The position numbers were made by a program, and so were the translations under genes. From positions 496,001 through 560,000 of the forward strand of contig CALNXQ010000003.1 in NCBI GenBank assembly GCA_942490535.1: 64,000 nucleotides of DNA. Reading direction: 5' to 3'. The DNA comes from JAEINY01 sp942490535. GTDB lineage: Bacteria > Bacteroidota > Bacteroidia > Bacteroidales > Marinilabiliaceae. Shown here piece after piece: positions 19,001 through 26,308 of this stretch; within the stretch, counting starts at the first letter, position 1; each line of letters opens with the position of its first letter. The notes under the pieces are model-generated. The model was not told where the DNA came from, searched no databases, and saw nothing but the letters and a program-made list of their open reading frames with translations.

Positions 19001-20053
19001 GACTTCACCCAACACCTGGGCTACAAACAATCCATTCACCATGGTACAATTGTAGGGGCCACGCGTATTAAACTCGGTCATCGCCACCGGGAAATGATCA
19101 CGGGGCTTGTCGGTATATTTCTCTACACAATCCAGTAAAGTGGTGTGCACCGATTCTACCTGACCAATACTACCCAATAAATTCTCAGGTGTGGCATCTT
19201 TTACTGAAGTAAAATAATTGTGTACCACCAAAAAGTCAGCATGATCTTTCACTTCTGGCAGCAACGAACTGTTCCACTCATCATCATCACGCATCACAAC
19301 CACACCTACTTTAATCGATGAATCAACCGCTTTCATGGCTTCTGCAAACACACAAAAATCCTCACCATACTCTTTTCCGGTAACAATGCTGCCATTCACA
19401 TCCCAACCTTCTTCCCATTTGCCGTAACACTCGTTGCCAATCTCCCAGTTTTTGATGTTGGCACCTAACTCCACATTCATCTTACGGACGAAGTCAGCGG
19501 CATAATCGGCTGCCTGCTGAACCCTGGCTTCACGGGTCCCTTCGGCAGTCATCCCATAGCGGGCATAAAAGTAATTGACCACAACGGTAGCTTCACTAGC
19601 AGCTGATTGAATGAAGTTAACAAAGGTCTCAGGTGTCATATAACTATTATTGAGACCATTGATTCCAGTCAAGTCAATTTGAAATGCGGACGGTATATGC
19701 CCGTCAAAAAAATATTTATTGGAGCCGCTCCCTGCCGGAAAGCGCAATGATCCCATACCCGCTTTGGTATACAGTGAGGTGCGGTTCAGCTGATCATTGC
19801 CGTTACGAAAAGGTGTATTGACGCCGAACTGAGTGGGCAATACCTTAGCCATCTTGTGACTGGCATCAATCCGAATAACGGCATCGGCTGAAGCCGACGT
19901 TTCCAACTGTTTGGAGATGGATGCCGCAGGTTGCTGATAATGACGTGCCTCCCAGCCATCCAGATAGAATTGTCGTTCGGGAGCAGTCTGAGCTGTGATG
20001 CTCATCAGACTCATCCCCAACAGAACCATTGATAAAAGTAGATTTTTTTTCAT
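16055..20053 (-). CDS. Giant fusion: clan GH-A glycosidase, CHB_HEX_C, sulfatase, CBM-like module, T9SS tail
   Basis: The start at 20053 (MKKNLLLSMVLLGMSLMSITA) gives a signal peptide and sits about 37 bases from a -7 box, whereas the frame opens at 20188. The 1332 residues divide into four parts. An arabinofuranosidase/GH39-51-like (alpha/beta)8 domain spans about 55-530, with acid/base Glu208 in WEIGNE and nucleophile Glu327 in AMTEFN. A CHB_HEX_C-like domain (about 535-600) runs directly into an iduronate-2-sulfatase-like S1_7 domain (about 603-1070; VLFIAVDDLKP, Cys650 in VCGPSRSS, GDHGYHLGDH). A carbohydrate-binding-like module follows (about 1085-1247). The T9SS sorting domain is at about 1264-1332 (NVYPNPVSNRLYL...). 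It should therefore be exported across the outer membrane and cell-attached. Coupling chain cleavage and desulfation in one polypeptide is unusual. The exact GH family is uncertain. Confidence 0.85.
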   Translation of the reverse strand: MKKNLLLSMVLLGMSLMSITAQTAPERQFYLDGWEARHYQQPAASISKQLETSASADAVIRIDASHKMAKVLPTQFGVNTPFRNGNDQLNRTSLYTKAGMGSLRFPAGSGSNKYFFDGHIPSAFQIDLTGINGLNNSYMTPETFVNFIQSAASEATVVVNYFYARYGMTAEGTREARVQQAADYAADFVRKMNVELGANIKNWEIGNECYGKWEEGWDVNGSIVTGKEYGEDFCVFAEAMKAVDSSIKVGVVVMRDDDEWNSSLLPEVKDHADFLVVHNYFTSVKDATPENLLGSIGQVESVHTTLLDCVEKYTDKPRDHFPVAMTEFNTRGPYNCTMVNGLFVAQVLGEVIKTGYGMVNLWVSEWNWSEADQESKGFLARNDPDQDDYTPRQSYMVYHYYEKCFGDQMVEAASNLSGIKVYASSFESGEIGLVVVNTSETEKSVQLDLSAMANGGDFSKAYWYEMYANSIAVSPSVDKKFFINGQTSTTTGGGPENLDAVQPYESVLEESSVFKVKKYSVNFLVLKPELSVAAPEITRKGAQVSIVTSTSDATIYYTTDGSEPSATSKLYTAPFTAPPGALIQAIAVKDEVQSEKTALKLQYNVLFIAVDDLKPVLNCYGESQIVSPGIDRLAEKGVVFTKAYCQWSVCGPSRSSVMTGQTPDGTGIRNLSSLLREESPQLVTLPEYFKNNGYTTAACGKIFDPRNVDAGHDSHSWSISYTDPNDYTYPSEYGDFVQGSAYRVLPNTATECGPEGVGDDGYQDGQICEDALAKLELLAGQTDQPFFLAVGFKKPHIPFIAPKAYWDLYDRNALELAAYQKMAVGSPDYAYHTPEPMGYTDIPDPWTFDDVDKGEDILDLEDQRRLIHGYYASVSYIDAQVGKLLDKLEEQGLADNTVIMLYGDHGYHLGDHNQWGKHTNFENAVRAPLIISAPGGVSGQNATPVDFLDIYPTLCDVAGLNVPSAMLQGSSLVPALRGEALTGKTCAVSEYRAGGGAGYSFRTERYRLNLWMQGSNDRPDVMDWDASRIKDMELYDYDTDPLETTNLAYLAGQAQVVSDLKAIAAKWWSNQYQFFANPAVQTLTLPYIEHFEDYPLATAFNGDFWLREQSLWDRVWKGDYLTSFSGVVVDQSASDGSQALELSITSKSTANGGDVFKLRTVDLTHFEKTNYLVSYRARTDAAGVAHAKVGASGQNEDWHALTESYQEYFDTVTLSSGKLFLYFNNTDLPDGTNYKVWIDNLKISVATPTTSETGITETEKNTINVYPNPVSNRLYLKSSTPIHSVALYDMSGRCVLHQQVSDYLDVTGVSEGMYLLVIDTSGQRVVTRVVKK

Positions 20054-20117
20054 GTACAAGCGATTAAATTTCCCTGACTGATTCAGGAGTAAACCTACTT
20101 CATCGGTCTTTTGCAGA

Positions 20118-20156
20118 TAGGATAGGAATCGTTCAAAGGCTAACCATGTATCGTTC
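20118..20156 (-). promoter_or_regulatory. 22-bp-period direct repeat and promoter of the fusion gene
   Basis: On the minus strand GAACGAT starts at 20156 and again at 20134, exactly 22 bases apart; the proximal half-site continues TCCTATCCTA. A -7-like box TAGGTTTA occupies 20097-20090, its first base 37 nt from the first base of the proximal half-site, and the chosen ATG follows at 20053. Three other promoters in this locus have the same spacing, so I read it as the HTCC activator site. Confidence 0.75.
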
Positions 20157-20212
20157 CAACGCATGATCAAACATGGCTGTATCTTCAATAAATCAGTCCA
20201 TTCACACCCTTT

Positions 20213-20251
20213 GAATCATTTCTCTACCCTAAGGGAACGATTACACACACC
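20213..20251 (+). promoter_or_regulatory. 22-bp-period direct repeat and promoter of the T9SS binding protein
   Basis: Half-sites GAATCATTTCTCTACCC (20213) and GAACGATTACACACACC (20235) are 22 bases apart. A -7-like TACTTTAG starts at 20272, 37 nt after the proximal half-site begins, and the ATG is at 20307. There is no -33 TTTG, as expected if an activator replaces it. It faces away from the matching site of the fusion gene about 60 bases away. Confidence 0.75.
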
Positions 20252-20306
20252 TCTCTCTTTAAGGCTCCAACTACTTTAGCTTCCATTAAATCTAAAAACA
20301 CAAATT

Positions 20307-21650
20307 ATGAAAAAGATCTTTACCCTCATTGCATGTTCACTTCTCACGCTGTCTCTTTCGGCACAAGTAAAAGAGAGTGGTTTTGAATCAACCGAAGGTT
20401 ATTCTGCTCCCGGCACTTCTGTTACAGGTCAAGTCAAATGGTTGGATAAAATAACGACTGACACTTTCTGGGACTTACTCTTCTCCAATGGAAGCACCAA
20501 AGATTACTCTTGTAATGTGGTTGCAGATGCCAAAACAGGAACACAAGCCTTACAAATGGCGATCACAACAACATCCGGCTCTTGTAAATTAAGATCAAAT
20601 GCACAAAGCACTTTGACTGCTGGTGATGTTTTCAAAGTATCCTATTGGGCTAAAACGGATGCAGCTGGCGTGGCACTAGGCGGAGAATTCATCAGCGGTA
20701 TTGATGGCAATTGGAATAAACTCACCACCGAATACCAACAATTCACTGAATTCATGCCTCTTCCGGGAACCAATCGCTTCTTCATCTATCTTCGAAATGT
20801 GGATGAAGTGGGTGGTGCATTTAATGTATGGGTGGATGATATAAAAATTGAACTGGCTCCAGCTCCTGATACTAATCTTCCACTTCCTATATCCTATGGT
20901 TTTGAAAGCACTAACGGTTATGCCTCACATTTCTTAGTAGAGAAACAATTAGCCTGGTCAAGTGCTAACCCATCTTCCATTTGGAAAGATGTATTTAGTA
21001 GCGCAGAGGCAGCGAATAAAGCATACGCTTCAAGCATTGAATCGGATTTCCGCCCAGGCAGTGCAGGTGTTCAATGCATGAAATTTGAATTAAATAACGA
21101 AGCCTTTATTCCCTCCACTGAGGGCGATTTACCTACAGTTAAACTCCGCTCATTGGAATTAGCCAATATTATGGAAGGCAATAACTATGTCATTCGTCTT
21201 TGGGCCAAAACAACCAATGCCTCTGGCGAAGCTGCAATTAGTGCAGTCAATTCAGACTTCCAGACAATTACAAATACCTGGACCGAATATGAATTACCCT
21301 ATATGGGACTTTCTTCCAAGCTGGCTCAGCTCTTTTTTAAAGAGATTGGAAAAGATTACGATGTATTAATTGATGATATCTCCATTGAGGTCAATACCAC
21401 TACAGCAATTAATGAGTCTAAAGCGAACCTTGCATTCGCGATTTATCCCAACCCGGCCGCCTCTAAGCTTTTTATTCAATCAGAAGAAATTATTGAAGCC
21501 ATAGAAATCTATAGTATCGCCGGACAAAAAGTATTGGAAACAACCCATGTGGCAGCGGGTATTGACATCAGTCATCTCGCCAATGGTCTGTACATTGTAT
21601 CAGCCAACATCAATGGAAAACCAATACAACACAAATTCACCAAGCAATAG
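20307..21650 (+). CDS. T9SS-exported protein with two carbohydrate-binding-like modules
   Basis: A 447-residue secreted protein without a catalytic domain. A signal peptide (MKKIFTLIACSLLTLSLSAQ) is followed by two beta-sandwich modules (about residues 24-190 and 195-365). Each ends in a characteristic strand pair (VWVDDIKIEL and VLIDDISIEV). Module 1 closely resembles the module in the neighbouring fusion enzyme: both share TDAAGVA, W..L...YQ, F(I/L)YL/F and VW(V/I)D(D/N)(I/L)KI. A T9SS sorting domain (IYPNPAASKLFIQS... to KFTKQ) ends the protein. It is probably a cell-surface glycan-binding protein displayed next to the fusion enzyme, with which it is divergently transcribed. That it binds the same glycan is an inference from module similarity. 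Confidence 0.75.
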   Translation: MKKIFTLIACSLLTLSLSAQVKESGFESTEGYSAPGTSVTGQVKWLDKITTDTFWDLLFSNGSTKDYSCNVVADAKTGTQALQMAITTTSGSCKLRSNAQSTLTAGDVFKVSYWAKTDAAGVALGGEFISGIDGNWNKLTTEYQQFTEFMPLPGTNRFFIYLRNVDEVGGAFNVWVDDIKIELAPAPDTNLPLPISYGFESTNGYASHFLVEKQLAWSSANPSSIWKDVFSSAEAANKAYASSIESDFRPGSAGVQCMKFELNNEAFIPSTEGDLPTVKLRSLELANIMEGNNYVIRLWAKTTNASGEAAISAVNSDFQTITNTWTEYELPYMGLSSKLAQLFFKEIGKDYDVLIDDISIEVNTTTAINESKANLAFAIYPNPAASKLFIQSEEIIEAIEIYSIAGQKVLETTHVAAGIDISHLANGLYIVSANINGKPIQHKFTKQ

Positions 21651-21677
21651 TTTTTTTTAGAATAGATAGTTAAACGA

Positions 21678-21720
21678 GAGAATACCTTTGCGATTGTGAG
21701 ATTGCAGAGGTATTTTCTAT
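21678..21720 (+). terminator. Rho-independent-type terminator after the T9SS binding protein
   Basis: Arms 21678-21691 and 21704-21717 can form a 14-bp stem (two G-U pairs) around a 12-base loop, ending in the T-rich TTTTCTATTT. It separates the binding-protein gene from the sulfatase operon downstream. Confidence 0.65.
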
Positions 21721-21824
21721 TTATGACCACTAATTATTCTTGCAGGTCTTCATCCGCTGAAAACCTAACTTAAGAAGTAAAAGCCTTAGAATTGTATAAT
21801 TTGTAGCCCTGCCAATGATGTATT

Positions 21825-21863
21825 GGATTATTTTTCCTCCCCAACAGAACGATTTATCTGCCC
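21825..21863 (+). promoter_or_regulatory. 22-bp-period repeat and promoter of the plus-strand sulfatase operon
   Basis: A good proximal half-site, GAACGATTTATCTGCCC, begins at 21847; a degenerate distal copy, GGATTATTTTTCCTCCC, begins 22 bases upstream at 21825. A -7-like TAATTTAG begins at 21884, again exactly 37 nt from the proximal half-site start, and the ATG is at 21948. Confidence 0.7.
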
Positions 21864-21947
21864 CCGACAAAATAACTAACTGCTAATTTAGCCCTAACTA
21901 TTTGGAATGAATGAACTAAATTGAATCATTAAACAAGGAAATTATAA

Positions 21948-23435
21948 ATGAAAAAAAATCACCACTCACGTATCGTGCTCAGTCTGATCATTACATTGGG
22001 ACTATTGCATTTTACTGCAATGTATAGTCAGAACAAAAAACAGCAACCCAACATCATCCTGTTTTATGTAGATGATCTGGGGTGGATGGATCTGGCCTGT
22101 CAAGGCTCTCAATTTTACGAAACACCAGCCATCGATCAACTGGCCACCGAGGGTATCCGCTTTACACAAGGTTATACGGCTCATCCCCGATGTGTGCCAG
22201 CCCGCTATGGTCTGTTAACCGGGCGCTATCCGGCCCGGGCGCAGGTACCTGGAGGGGGAGGCTTGAGGCCGGAAGAGGTCACCATTGCAGAAGCCTTGCA
22301 GGCAGGGGGCTATAAAACCTTCTTCACGGGTAAATGGCACCTCATTTTCAAACATGGGGAGGCCAATATGCCCGAAAATCAAGGCTTCGACATTAATATT
22401 TCAGGGGGTAAAGCAGGCTCCCCGCCAACTTATTTTTATCCTTACCGGAAAGGAGATAAAACGGCCGCTGGCTCCAAAGGTCTTAAGCAAAATGAACTCC
22501 ATGGTTTAGATGATGGTCAGCAGGGCGAATACCTCACCGACCGGCTCACAAGCGAATCGGTTCAATTCATGGAAAACCATGTGACCACTCAGCCGGATCA
22601 GCCCTTTTTCCTGTTTTTAAGTCATTACGGGGTGCATACACCCTTTGAAGCCAAGGAAGAACTGGTACAGAAATATCAGGCGAAACTGAAAACCATGGAA
22701 TATGACCTGCCTGAATATGAGAAAACCATCACCGGCGACACCAAGTTACGCCAGGACTTTCCGGTGTATGCCGCCATGATTGAAAGCATCGATCAAAGCA
22801 TGGACAGCATCAATGAAACGCTGAAAAAACTGAATATTGCAGACAATACCATCATCATCTTCACCGCTGACAATGGCGGTTTATCTACTCGTGGTAATAC
22901 GCGCCAGGTAGCCACTTCCAACTATCCGTTGCGATACGGCAAAGGCTGGTTGTATGAAGGGGGCATCCGCGAGGCCTTCATTGTAAAATGGCCCGGCGTG
23001 ACCCAAGCCGGAACGGTATCTGAAGCGGTCGTCACCGGAACCGATATCTACCCCACTGTATTGGCCATGGCGGGACTGGAGCAACGTCCCCAGGATCATC
23101 TGGATGGCATGGATGTGACCACTGCCATCAAAGGACTAAAGTTTGACCGCCATCAACCTATCTTCTGGCATTCGCCAATGGCGCGTCCAGGCAGCACGGG
23201 CGATGAAAACAGCAGTGCCGTGCGTTGGGGTGATTACAAACTGATTGATTGGTATGACAAAGGTGAGGTGGAGCTGTTCAACCTAAAAGAGGACATACGC
23301 GAACAACAGAACCTGGCTGAAGAAATGCCGGAGAAAACAGAAGAACTGTTGCAATTGGTGCGTCACTGGCGAAAAGAAATCAATGCGAAGAAGCTGGATC
23401 CGTCCAAAGGGAAATGGCAAAAGAAAGGACATTGA
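21948..23435 (+). CDS. Secreted sulfatase (S1_16-like)
   Basis: A 495-residue arylsulfatase-A-type enzyme. A signal peptide (VLSLIITLGLLHFTAMYS) precedes NIILFYVDDLGWMD (metal ligands). The modification motif is RCVPARYGLLTG with Cys82; it has Ala where most family members here have Ser (CxPAR instead of CxPSR), a variant known to be accepted for formylglycine formation. FTGKWHL, LTDRLTSESVQF and FTADNGG follow. It is a clear paralog of the minus-strand sulfatase at 30476-31963 (same CVP(A/S)RY, YP.RAQ(V/M)PG and HSP..RP.(S/A)TGD segments), so the S1_16 assignment (tentative) applies to both. It heads a plus-strand operon with a second sulfatase and an SGNH esterase. Confidence 0.87.
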   Translation: MKKNHHSRIVLSLIITLGLLHFTAMYSQNKKQQPNIILFYVDDLGWMDLACQGSQFYETPAIDQLATEGIRFTQGYTAHPRCVPARYGLLTGRYPARAQVPGGGGLRPEEVTIAEALQAGGYKTFFTGKWHLIFKHGEANMPENQGFDINISGGKAGSPPTYFYPYRKGDKTAAGSKGLKQNELHGLDDGQQGEYLTDRLTSESVQFMENHVTTQPDQPFFLFLSHYGVHTPFEAKEELVQKYQAKLKTMEYDLPEYEKTITGDTKLRQDFPVYAAMIESIDQSMDSINETLKKLNIADNTIIIFTADNGGLSTRGNTRQVATSNYPLRYGKGWLYEGGIREAFIVKWPGVTQAGTVSEAVVTGTDIYPTVLAMAGLEQRPQDHLDGMDVTTAIKGLKFDRHQPIFWHSPMARPGSTGDENSSAVRWGDYKLIDWYDKGEVELFNLKEDIREQQNLAEEMPEKTEELLQLVRHWRKEINAKKLDPSKGKWQKKGH

Positions 23436-23542
23436 TTGAAAGTAGCAAGATTCAAGTTGCAACGGACTTGTTTCAGGTAATAAATCCAATAGAAATACAA
23501 CTCTTTAATAGTACTGAGACCTTAAGGTCTACAAAAAAATGA

Positions 23543-25108
23543 ATGATGAAAAATAAAAACACAATATCTCTGGCACTATTAGCACTTACAATGAGTACAT
23601 CCGCCTGTGCCAACCCCGTTAAGAAGAAAAAAAGTGAGTCACAAAAACCCAATATAGTATTCTTATGCATTGACGACCTGAAACCGGTGTTGGGTTGTTA
23701 TGGGGATCAAAATGTAAAAACACCACACATCGATCAGTTGGCTCAAGCGGGAGTTACTTTCTCCAACGCTTACTGTCAGCAGGCTGTGTGTGCCCCGTCT
23801 CGCATCAGTATTTTTACCGGCTTGCGCCCCGATCGCACTAAAGTTTGGGACTTAAAAACCGATATGCGCGACATGAATCCCGATGTGGTCACACTCCCCC
23901 AATTCTTCAAAGACAATGGCTACGAGACCGTAGGATTAGGTAAATTGATGCACGGGGCCAAAGATGATGACCCCATCTCCTGGAGCATCCCCTATCGCCA
24001 CGACCGGGAGCTGACCTATGCCGATGGATTCTCCTATCCGGCCAACGGCAAATATCAGAATCCGGCCATCCATGAAGCCATGAAAGAAGCGAAAAAACAG
24101 AAACTGAACTGGCAAGAGACCAATCGCTACCTAAAAAGCCTGGGTTTATCACCTGCCGTAGAGTGCATGGACATTCCGGATAATGCCTATGAAGACGGAG
24201 CAGTGGCTGAAGCAGGCATGCAGTTACTGAATCAGCTGGAGAAAGGTGACAAGCCCTTCTTCCTGGCCCTGGGCTTTCATAAACCCCACCTGCCCTTTGC
24301 TGCACCTAAGAAATACTGGGACCTGTATAACCGGGATCAGATAGCCCTTCACCCCCTTCAGGGAAAAGCTACAAACTCCCCCGACTATGCCTACCATACC
24401 TGGGGTGAATTGCGCAATTACTCCGATGCGCCCCAAACAGGTCCGGTACTGGATGCCCAACAAAAGGAGTTGATCCATGGCTATTGGGCCGCCGTATCCT
24501 TTGTGGATGCACAAGTGGGTAAAGTGATGGCCCATTTGGACGCCCTGGGATTACGCGACAATACCATTGTGGTGCTGTGGGGCGACCATGGCTGGCACTT
24601 GGGTGATCATGGCCTGTGGTGCAAACACTCCAATTTTGAACAAGCCACCAAAGCACCGCTGATCATTTCAGCGCCGGGCTATGCCAAAAACCAACATACT
24701 CTCTCCATGGCCGAGTTTGTGGATGTCTTCCCAACCCTGTGCGAATTATCAGGACTCGCTGCACCGAAGGTATTGGAAGGTACCAGCCAGGCAGCTGCAT
24801 TGAAGCACCCCGAAACAATCGTTAAAGATTATGCCATCAGCCAGTTTCCACGCGGTAATAATGTGATGGGTTACACCCTGCGCACCGATCGCTACCGTTT
24901 GACTGTTTGGCTGAAAGGTAAATTCCAGGAAGGATCCATCCATCAAAAGCCCCAAATTGAAGCACTGGAGCTCTATGACTATGAAAAAGATCCGCTGGAA
25001 ACCCAATCTCTGGCCAGTGATCCGGCTTATGCCGAATTAGCAACCCAACTGAAAACAAAACTATTCGATTTATTAACTGCGCAAGCCAATCATCATGCAA
25101 AGCATTAG
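23543..25108 (+). CDS. Iduronate-2-sulfatase-like sulfatase (S1_7-like) lipoprotein
   Basis: A 521-residue sulfatase. The N-terminus (ISLALLALTMSTSAC) fits a lipoprotein signal with Cys22. The catalytic signature is QQAVCAPSRISIFTG (Cys83), preceded by IVFLCIDDLKPVLGCYGD and followed by GLGKL, GFHKPHLPF and WGDHGWHLGDH, the pattern of iduronate-2-sulfatase relatives (S1_7). Very similar domains occur in the fusion protein and in the sulfatase at 33743-35758, so this locus holds three S1_7-like domains. The gene lies 107 bp after the preceding sulfatase and overlaps the SGNH esterase by 14 bases, implying translational coupling. The actual substrate position is unknown. Confidence 0.87.
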   Translation: MMKNKNTISLALLALTMSTSACANPVKKKKSESQKPNIVFLCIDDLKPVLGCYGDQNVKTPHIDQLAQAGVTFSNAYCQQAVCAPSRISIFTGLRPDRTKVWDLKTDMRDMNPDVVTLPQFFKDNGYETVGLGKLMHGAKDDDPISWSIPYRHDRELTYADGFSYPANGKYQNPAIHEAMKEAKKQKLNWQETNRYLKSLGLSPAVECMDIPDNAYEDGAVAEAGMQLLNQLEKGDKPFFLALGFHKPHLPFAAPKKYWDLYNRDQIALHPLQGKATNSPDYAYHTWGELRNYSDAPQTGPVLDAQQKELIHGYWAAVSFVDAQVGKVMAHLDALGLRDNTIVVLWGDHGWHLGDHGLWCKHSNFEQATKAPLIISAPGYAKNQHTLSMAEFVDVFPTLCELSGLAAPKVLEGTSQAAALKHPETIVKDYAISQFPRGNNVMGYTLRTDRYRLTVWLKGKFQEGSIHQKPQIEALELYDYEKDPLETQSLASDPAYAELATQLKTKLFDLLTAQANHHAKH

Positions 25109-26213
25109 GTTCCGTTACTACATTCTGTCAATAGCAGCCTTATTCGTTCTCATGGGATCGATCCAGGCTAAATCCATACCCCTAAATACCCCCAACATTC
25201 AGGTGTTGGGGGCCAATTATGTGTTTCCATCGGCTGATAAACTGCACTATTGCCGATTCTCGGAGGCTACATTACAAGCTCCTTTGCAAGAGCAAATGTT
25301 TAATCCGGATAAGGCACTTACCAACAGTGGCATAATGATCCGGTTCAAAACAGCAAGCTCAACCGTGAAACTCACATTTACTCCACAGGCTGGCGATAAC
25401 CGGGGATCTGAATTCGCGGTGTTGCAAAATGGAGAGATGACCGGCACTTATGATTTTAAAGGGGCGGCCAGCAAGACTGACATGCTCCTGGAAATCAACA
25501 ACGCCCATGCGGGCCAAACTACCCTCTTTGAAGTGGTGCTGCCCAGTTGGTCCAATGTTGCCTTAACGGGTATGGAGATAGACGACGATCGGCAACTGGA
25601 GCCTTTTACGTCTGAAACGAAACCCATCTACCTGGCCATTGGCAAGAGCATTACCCATGGTGTGGGACAAGGATCGGCCACATACCTCACCTATCCTTAC
25701 CTCTTATCGCAAAAATTAGGTATGGATTACTATAACCTGGCCGTGGGCGGCGCCAGAATTTCACCGGCCATAGCAGCCCAGACCGCTGAAATGCCACAAG
25801 CCGCTGTCATCACCATCCTCATCGGGTACAACGACCTGTTTTTTAACGATAAGACAGTAGCGCAATACACTGCTTCTTATCGTGCCTATTTAACTGAGAT
25901 CAGAACAAACCAGCCCAAGGCCACTATCTTTTGCATCAGTCTGACGCATACCCGTTCAACGGGCAATGAAACGACAGGTGTGGTACCCGATGATTACCGC
26001 CTGGCAGTGAAAACTCTGGTGGAAGAATTCCAAAGCAATGGCGATGACCAGTTGGTATTTGTGGCCGGCGATGCCATCACCTCAGAAGCTGATTTGCAAC
26101 CAGACAAACCGGATGATAAGGTCCATTTGGGCATTGAAGGAGCCGCCCGCTTTGCCGATAAACTGGCCTCCATCATCTCACGTGTAACCACTCAGGGATC
26201 AACAGAGAGATAG
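25095..26213 (+). CDS. SGNH/GDSL carbohydrate esterase, CE2-like
   Basis: A 372-residue secreted esterase; its ATG lies within the last codons of the preceding sulfatase gene. After a signal peptide (ILSIAALFVLMGSIQA), residues about 35-160 form a jelly-roll-like domain, and the SGNH fold begins at AIGKSITHG with nucleophile Ser185. The blocks are NLAVGGARIS, GYND (Asn246) and DKVH (Asp341/His344). Block I is GKS instead of the usual GDS; the Asp is not the catalytic residue, so activity is still plausible. The two-domain layout is like CE2 acetyl-esterases. It would remove acetyl or similar ester groups from the same glycan that the co-encoded sulfatases desulfate (inference). Confidence 0.8.
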   Translation: MQSIRFRYYILSIAALFVLMGSIQAKSIPLNTPNIQVLGANYVFPSADKLHYCRFSEATLQAPLQEQMFNPDKALTNSGIMIRFKTASSTVKLTFTPQAGDNRGSEFAVLQNGEMTGTYDFKGAASKTDMLLEINNAHAGQTTLFEVVLPSWSNVALTGMEIDDDRQLEPFTSETKPIYLAIGKSITHGVGQGSATYLTYPYLLSQKLGMDYYNLAVGGARISPAIAAQTAEMPQAAVITILIGYNDLFFNDKTVAQYTASYRAYLTEIRTNQPKATIFCISLTHTRSTGNETTGVVPDDYRLAVKTLVEEFQSNGDDQLVFVAGDAITSEADLQPDKPDDKVHLGIEGAARFADKLASIISRVTTQGSTER

Positions 26214-26248
26214 GACTCCTGAGCGGAACCATTATATGCCTGCTTACC

Positions 26249-26283
26249 ACAAAGCCGACTCACGAATCAGGAGTCGGCTTTGT
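26249..26283. terminator. Bidirectional terminator between convergent operons
   Basis: Perfect 13-bp stem, ACAAAGCCGACTC (26249-26261) with GAGTCGGCTTTGT (26271-26283), loop of nine bases. It lies between the stop of the plus-strand esterase and the stop of the minus-strand GH130 gene. Confidence 0.8.
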
Positions 26284-26308
26284 TTGGTGTTATAGGGGTC
26301 CCACCCTA

